From positions 1 through 9,423 of the forward strand of contig JUNU01000317.1 of assembly GCA_001067655.1 (NCBI GenBank): a DNA stretch of 9,423 nucleotides, in the 5' to 3' direction. The stretch's first letter is position 1. Each line of letters begins with the position of its first letter. This document shows, one piece after another, positions 5,925 through 9,423 of the stretch. Below the pieces are notes generated by a model that saw only the letters and a list, made by a program, of their open reading frames with translations, did not search any database and was not told where the DNA came from. Source of the stretch: Neisseria lactamica. GTDB lineage: Bacteria > Pseudomonadota > Gammaproteobacteria > Burkholderiales > Neisseriaceae. A program made the translations under genes and the position numbers.

Positions 5925-5967
5925 AGTCGGTTTTGCCGTAAATTTTGCGGTTTGACGGATTCACATT

Positions 5968-5993
5968 AAACCGAGGCGGCATAGTCTCGGTTT
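5968..5993. promoter_or_regulatory. 8-bp perfect inverted repeat upstream of the receptor promoter
   Basis: AAACCGAG at 5968-5975 pairs with CTCGGTTT at 5986-5993 around a 10-nt spacer. It lies about 32 bp upstream of the -35 of the receptor gene. It could be an operator for a second regulator, or a weak terminator given the T-rich GCTTTGATTTTT that follows, although no plus-strand gene precedes it. Confidence 0.4.
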
Positions 5994-6025
5994 GCTTTGA
6001 TTTTTCGTTACTTTTTTAATGAAGA

Positions 6026-6054
6026 TTGACCCGATGTCAAAATTAAATGATAAT
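6026..6054 (+). promoter_or_regulatory. Sigma70 promoter of the receptor-chaN operon
   Basis: TTGACC at 6026-6031 and GATAAT at 6049-6054 each match consensus at five of six positions and are separated by the optimal 17 bp. The -10 lies inside the Fur box, so Fur binding would block the polymerase directly. Transcription should begin near 6061. Confidence 0.8.
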
Positions 6055-6064
6055 CTGTATCATT
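6046..6064. promoter_or_regulatory. Fur box (19-bp operator)
   Basis: AATGATA (6046-6052) and TATCATT (6058-6064) are perfect inverted 7-mers around ATCTG, giving the 19-bp size and GATAAT-rich character of classical Fur operators. It overlaps the -10 element, the usual arrangement for repression by iron-loaded Fur. It controls the TonB-dependent receptor and, by read-through, chaN. Confidence 0.85.
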
Positions 6065-6100
6065 AATATTATAAATAGATGAATTTAATTTTATTACTTT

Positions 6101-6132
6101 GCAAAACATCCTGCGGTTCACTTGCGTTTTGC
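6101..6132 (+). other. Possible leader stem-loop of the receptor mRNA
   Basis: GCAAAAC at 6101-6107 can pair with GTTTTGC at 6126-6132 across an 18-nt loop, within the roughly 115-nt untranslated leader between the expected transcript start and the receptor ATG. It is a modest 7-bp stem and could be chance. Confidence 0.3.
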
Positions 6133-6177
6133 GTCTGCTCGTCTCTTAAACCTCAAAATAGGCGACATATTCAAGCA

Positions 6178-8403
6178 ATGCTTTTCAAATCAAAATTTAC
6201 CCTTCTTTTTCTAGCGGTTTCCGCTATTCCCGCTTCTGCTTTTGCCGAATCTTCCAATAATCAAATTGCCGCCGACGAATACCGTGCCGCTGCCGTGGGC
6301 GTACTGCCGACGGTTGAAGTGCGTGGAAAGCGTGCGGACAAGCCGTTTCGAACGCCTTCTGCGGTCAGCCACCGCGATGCGGACGAATTGGGGCAGGATG
6401 CGAACACGCTGATCCGCACCATGCCCGGTACGTTTACGCAACATGATCTGGGGCAGGGCGGTTTTGCCGTCAATATCCGCGGGCTGGAAGGCTTCGGGCG
6501 CGTGAATACGACGGTGGACGGCGTAACGCAGACCTTTTTTCAAGCCAATCCGGCGCACGGTTGGAACGGCAACACGACTTACGTCGATGAGAATTTTATT
6601 GCGGGTATCGATGTATCGCGCGGTTCGGTTGCCGGCGTGGGCGGCGTGAACGCCTTGGCGGGCAATGCCGAATTGCGGACGTTGGATGTGGATGATTTGG
6701 TTGCCAAAGACCGCAAATTCGGTTTTCAGACGACCTATCGTCAAGGTACGAACGGCTACGGCAAAAACGGCATGATGGGCGCGGCGGTTCGCCACGAATT
6801 TGAAAACGGCGGCAGCATCGGCTTTCTTAGCGCGATCAGCGGCAAGCGCAAGAGCGGCTATAAAAACGGTGCGGGCGAAGTGATTACCGGCGATGAGTTC
6901 GACGCGGATACGGCGGCGGAAAGCGGCATCCGTTCGTGGGGTACGCTCAACAAGTTGTACATCCGCCCCAGCCGTTACCACAGCATTATCCTCGGGCATA
7001 TGATGAACCGTGCGCGCTTCACCAACAACCACAGTCCTTTGCAGGTCAATACGCAGACGGGTTTGCTGAAATACCGCTACAACCCTTTGTCCGACTGGGT
7101 GGATCTCCAGCTTGACGCATCTTTCAGCAATGCGCGGCAGAAGTTTTTACAGGGCGAAAGCGCGCGCGAGGATTACGTCGGACGCACCACGCGCAGCCCG
7201 ACCACTTCGCTGACCCTGCAAAACCGCTCGACCACCGACATCGGCAACAGCGAATTGTCGTTGAACTACGGCGCGAAATTCATGCGTACGCGCTACAACA
7301 GCAATTACGAAAACAACACCATGCTGCTTGCCGAAGGTAAACAAAACCTCGACAGCGCATTTTTCGATGCCGAGTGGAAACCCGGGAAATGGACGCTTCA
7401 TGCCGGTTTGGGTTATGAGCGCTACGGCTTGCGCGGCTATCTGCCGCCGACCGACGACGGCGGCGCGATTATCCTGCCGCGCGGCGGCGACATCCGGTTC
7501 AACCGCAAAGAAGACCATCTGAATCCGCGTTTCGGCGTCGCTTACAAGCCGTGGGACTGGTTGCAGGTTTACGCCAATATCGGCAAAAGCAGCCGCAGCC
7601 CGACCGTGCAGGAATTCATGTACGTCAACAACGTCCAAGGCAGCCCGTATTCGGTCAATCCTTATCTGAGAGGCGAGTCTTCGTTCAACCGCGACATCGG
7701 CTTCAACATCCACAAACAAGGCATCTGGAAAGCGGACGACACTCTCAACCTGAAAGTCGGTTATTTCAACAACCGCGTGAAGAACTATATCGTCCAAGAT
7801 CAGTTTTACATCTGTCGGGACAACGGCGTACAGCGTTGCACCATCGACGAGGCGGTCGGCAGCGACAGCAACACGATAGGCGTGTTCCGCAATATGCCCG
7901 ACACCACCAAGATGCGCGGTTGGGAAATCGAAGGCGGTTACGACTTCGGGCGCGGCTACATCAATCTAGCGTGGAGCAAAACGCGCACCACCTTCCCGCA
8001 TGATTTCCTTGCCGATTTGGGCTTCTCCCATATCCGCGCCATGCCTTCCAGCGTTTGGATGGTGGATGCGGGAACGCGCTGGCTGGGCAACCGCCTGACA
8101 GTCGGTACGCGCATCAGCTATACGGGCAAAGACACCGTAGCGGAAGGCGTGGATGTCGATACTCAGGTTCAGACGACCCGCCAAGTTGCCGGCAATCCCA
8201 AAATTATCGACCTTTACGCCACTTGGCAGGCGCGTAAAAACCTGCGTTTCTTCTTCAATATCGACAACCTGACCAACCGCGTTTACAACTATCCGCTCAG
8301 CGGCGGCACGCTCGCCACAGGCAATCTGGGCGAGGGCAACAACGTCAACCAAGGTACGGGACGCGGGCGGACGATATACGGCGGTCTGACCTTGAAATTC
8401 TAA
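6178..8403 (+). CDS. TonB-dependent outer-membrane receptor, probably for haem or another iron source
   Basis: A 741-residue outer-membrane beta-barrel receptor with plug. The ATG at 6178 was chosen because it opens directly into a signal peptide (MLFKSKFTLLFLAVSAIPAS, cleavage after AFA near residue 23). The frame is open back to an ATG at 6079, which lacks a ribosome site and would bury the signal peptide. A TonB box (LPTVEVRG) is at about 43-50, the plug shows NIRGLEGFGRVNTTVDG from residue 99, and the barrel holds a RSPTVQEF / NPYL pair at about 473-497, the counterpart of the FRAP/NPNL boxes of haem receptors. Cysteines C546 and C554 likely form a disulfide in an exposed loop. The last residue is Phe, as for BAM-assembled barrels. 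The FRAP box is divergent and no His lies between the boxes, so the substrate is not proven. The Fur box upstream and chaN downstream favour haem or iron uptake. Confidence 0.93.
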   Translation: MLFKSKFTLLFLAVSAIPASAFAESSNNQIAADEYRAAAVGVLPTVEVRGKRADKPFRTPSAVSHRDADELGQDANTLIRTMPGTFTQHDLGQGGFAVNIRGLEGFGRVNTTVDGVTQTFFQANPAHGWNGNTTYVDENFIAGIDVSRGSVAGVGGVNALAGNAELRTLDVDDLVAKDRKFGFQTTYRQGTNGYGKNGMMGAAVRHEFENGGSIGFLSAISGKRKSGYKNGAGEVITGDEFDADTAAESGIRSWGTLNKLYIRPSRYHSIILGHMMNRARFTNNHSPLQVNTQTGLLKYRYNPLSDWVDLQLDASFSNARQKFLQGESAREDYVGRTTRSPTTSLTLQNRSTTDIGNSELSLNYGAKFMRTRYNSNYENNTMLLAEGKQNLDSAFFDAEWKPGKWTLHAGLGYERYGLRGYLPPTDDGGAIILPRGGDIRFNRKEDHLNPRFGVAYKPWDWLQVYANIGKSSRSPTVQEFMYVNNVQGSPYSVNPYLRGESSFNRDIGFNIHKQGIWKADDTLNLKVGYFNNRVKNYIVQDQFYICRDNGVQRCTIDEAVGSDSNTIGVFRNMPDTTKMRGWEIEGGYDFGRGYINLAWSKTRTTFPHDFLADLGFSHIRAMPSSVWMVDAGTRWLGNRLTVGTRISYTGKDTVAEGVDVDTQVQTTRQVAGNPKIIDLYATWQARKNLRFFFNIDNLTNRVYNYPLSGGTLATGNLGEGNNVNQGTGRGRTIYGGLTLKF
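6725..6736 (-). repeat. DNA uptake sequence inside the receptor gene, exact
   Basis: TTCAGACGACCT on the plus strand is the exact complement of AGGTCGTCTGAA. It encodes part of FGFQTTYRQ just after the plug domain. Confidence 0.88.
8168..8179 (-). repeat. Near-exact DNA uptake sequence in the receptor gene
   Basis: TTCAGACGACCC matches the dialect at 11 of 12 positions. It encodes QVQTTR near the C-terminal barrel strands, the same Gln-Thr-Thr reading as the copy at 6725-6736. Confidence 0.65.
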
Positions 8404-8404
8404 A

Positions 8405-8443
8405 AGGTCGTCTGAAAAGCGCAAACGCCGTTTCAGACGACCC
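8405..8443 (+). repeat. Intercistronic uptake-sequence stem-loop between the receptor and chaN
   Basis: GGTCGTCTGAAA at 8406-8417 pairs perfectly with TTTCAGACGACC at 8431-8442, 12 bp with a 13-nt loop that can form a small GCG/CGC stem of its own. The left copy (8405-8416) is an exact uptake sequence; the right (8432-8443) differs at one end base. It begins immediately after the receptor stop codon and is followed by CCAAACC, not by a T run. It is more likely a processing or stability element within an operon than a full terminator. Confidence 0.75.
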
Positions 8444-8461
8444 CAAACCGACAGGACAAAC

Positions 8462-9262
8462 ATGATGTTCAAACCGATTTTATACAGGCTCGCCGCTGCT
8501 GCTTGGCTGTTCGCGGCAGCCGCCGTCCATGCCGCTGCGCCGCAAGGACGGATTTACGATACGCAGGCGGGGCGAGAAATTGCGCCCGAAGCCTTAGTGC
8601 AGCAGTTGAAAGAGGCGGATGTCGTCTTAATCGGCGAGAAACACGACGAAGCGGCGCACCACAACGCGGAAGCATGGCTGTTGGCGCAGACCGCCGAGTC
8701 AAGGCAGTCAGGCTCGGTGCTTTTGGAAATGCTGGACGCTTCGCAGCAGCGGCAGGTCGGCGAAGTGCAGGCATGGATGCAGTCGGGCGGTAAAACCACG
8801 CCGCGCCGACTGAATGAAAAAATGGGCTGGAACAACGCATGGCAATGGCAGGATTACAGCACGCTCGTCCATTTTCTGATGGGACAAAAAGCCAAAGTTT
8901 TGGCAGCAAACCCCGAACGTGCCACCGTGCGCCAAGCGGCTTCGTTTGTGCCGCAAGGAAAAGCGGGTGGCGATGCGCGCGTGCGCGAGGCTTTGGGCAA
9001 AATCATGGGCGGCAACCACGGCAGCACCGACGGGCTGGTGTCCATGCAGCAGTTTAAAGACCACACGATGGCGCAAAACCTGATTGCCGCGCCCAAACCC
9101 GCCTGGATGCTGGCGGGCGCGATACATACGTCCAAGCAGCTCGGCGTACCCTTGTTTCTACGCGATGCGGGCTATGGCGGCAAGGTGAAGGTCGTGATAC
9201 TCGCCGACCCTGCCAACAGCCCCGAAAACGAACATGGCGATTTTATTTGGTATGTGAAATAG
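8462..9262 (+). CDS. chaN: ChaN-family haem-binding periplasmic protein
   Basis: The 266-residue protein belongs to the ChaN family; the Campylobacter jejuni member is an iron-regulated lipoprotein that binds haem as cofacial pairs in a dimer. Family landmarks are LIGEKHDEAAHHNAE at about 56-70, SVLLEML at 85-91, QWQDY with Y132, MAQNL at 203-207 and AGAIHTSKQLGVP at 218-230 with H222. The His and Tyr residues are the likely haem ligands. The N-terminus is a signal peptide cut near residue 24 (VHA). Unlike the C. jejuni protein it has no lipobox cysteine, so it should be soluble in the periplasm. AGGA (8453-8456) lies five bases before the first of two tandem ATGs and eight before the second at 8465; either could start. 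It follows the receptor by 58 bp without its own promoter, so it should share the Fur-controlled transcript. Confidence 0.93.
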   Translation: MMFKPILYRLAAAAWLFAAAAVHAAAPQGRIYDTQAGREIAPEALVQQLKEADVVLIGEKHDEAAHHNAEAWLLAQTAESRQSGSVLLEMLDASQQRQVGEVQAWMQSGGKTTPRRLNEKMGWNNAWQWQDYSTLVHFLMGQKAKVLAANPERATVRQAASFVPQGKAGGDARVREALGKIMGGNHGSTDGLVSMQQFKDHTMAQNLIAAPKPAWMLAGAIHTSKQLGVPLFLRDAGYGGKVKVVILADPANSPENEHGDFIWYVK

Positions 9263-9279
9263 ACGTGCAGTCAAGATAC

Positions 9280-9291
9280 AGGTCGTCTGAA
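9280..9291 (+). repeat. DNA uptake sequence downstream of chaN, exact
   Basis: A single AGGTCGTCTGAA copy lies 17 bp after the chaN stop codon and has no inverted partner. It is five bases upstream of the REP-like palindrome pair. Confidence 0.9.
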
Positions 9292-9296
9292 AACGT

Positions 9297-9378
9297 AGGT
9301 CGGATTCTCGAATCCGACAGCCTGTTTCTTATGTTTTAGAAGCATGAAGTATGAATGTCGGATACAAATATCCGACCT
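9297..9378. repeat. Pair of inverted REP-like palindromes after chaN
   Basis: The left unit (9297-9319) reads AGGTCGGAT, six loop bases, ATCCGACA. The right unit (9356-9378) is the same pattern in reverse orientation, differing only in the six loop bases. Each unit folds alone: 9299-9318 is a 9-bp stem with a 2-nt loop, and 9357-9376 is an 8-bp stem with a 4-nt loop. The two can also pair with each other across a 36-bp spacer. This matches paired REP (BIME-like) elements, and the stems probably also end or protect the receptor-chaN transcript. I recall GTCGGATNC palindromes between genes of commensal Neisseria but cannot verify copy number here. Confidence 0.75.
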
Positions 9379-9423
9379 TGTATATCGGAACACCCGTATC
9401 ATAGCAACAAACCGCCCGGTCGC

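Noticed and set aside
6211..7032. 273-codon minus-strand reading frame opposite the receptor
   Set aside because: It is antisense to the clear TonB-dependent receptor, with no motif, signal or ribosome site; it reflects GC-skewed codon use in the real gene.

Overview
The window looks like chromosomal DNA of a Neisseria species. It carries 11 exact copies of the 12-mer AGGTCGTCTGAA on either strand, plus several one-mismatch copies. This is the DNA uptake sequence dialect usually associated with the N. mucosa / N. sicca / N. macacae group, not the ATGCCGTCTGAA of meningococci and gonococci. Positions 1-51 match the right end of a Correia repeat (CREE/NEMIS), and ileS, uppP and a DMP19-type DNA mimic are all typical of the genus. 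The species is inferred from the uptake-sequence dialect; no database was searched.

Layout. 1-185: Correia repeat end, a GC-rich hairpin and the leader of uppP. 186-1010 (+): uppP, undecaprenyl-diphosphate phosphatase, followed by an uptake-sequence hairpin terminator. 1086-1409: noncoding, with a second uptake-sequence inverted pair. 1410-2222 (-): three small genes, read from high to low coordinates as a zf-CHCC zinc-ribbon protein, an MliC-like lipoprotein and a 61-residue AT-rich two-helix membrane protein. 2234-2382: divergent promoter region. 2383-2877 (+): DMP19 DNA-mimic protein. 2929-2973: bidirectional uptake-sequence terminator shared with the convergent ileS. 2983-5775 (-): complete isoleucyl-tRNA synthetase. 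5776-6177: divergent control region holding an ileS promoter candidate, a G-rich tract, an 8-bp inverted repeat, a good sigma70 promoter and a 19-bp Fur box. 6178-8403 (+): TonB-dependent outer-membrane receptor. 8462-9262 (+): ChaN-family periplasmic haem-binding protein. 9280-9378: an uptake sequence and a pair of inverted REP-like palindromes.

How the genes work together. The receptor and chaN look like one iron-repressed operon. Iron-loaded Fur would sit on the -10 element, and under iron starvation the receptor would bring a substrate, probably haem or a haem-like chelate, across the outer membrane, with ChaN handling it in the periplasm. A 12-bp uptake-sequence stem-loop without a T tract lies between them and may set their expression ratio. 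UppP (lipid-carrier recycling), IleS (translation), DMP19 (control of a DNA-binding regulator) and the MliC-like lipoprotein (possible lysozyme defence) are otherwise independent functions.

I found no CRISPR array, prophage, IS element, tRNA or rRNA, and no clearly new multi-gene system. The least explained items are the AT-rich 61-residue membrane protein, the cysteine-less MliC-like lipoprotein, the REP-like pair after chaN, and the uptake-sequence hairpins placed in a 5' leader and between cistrons.
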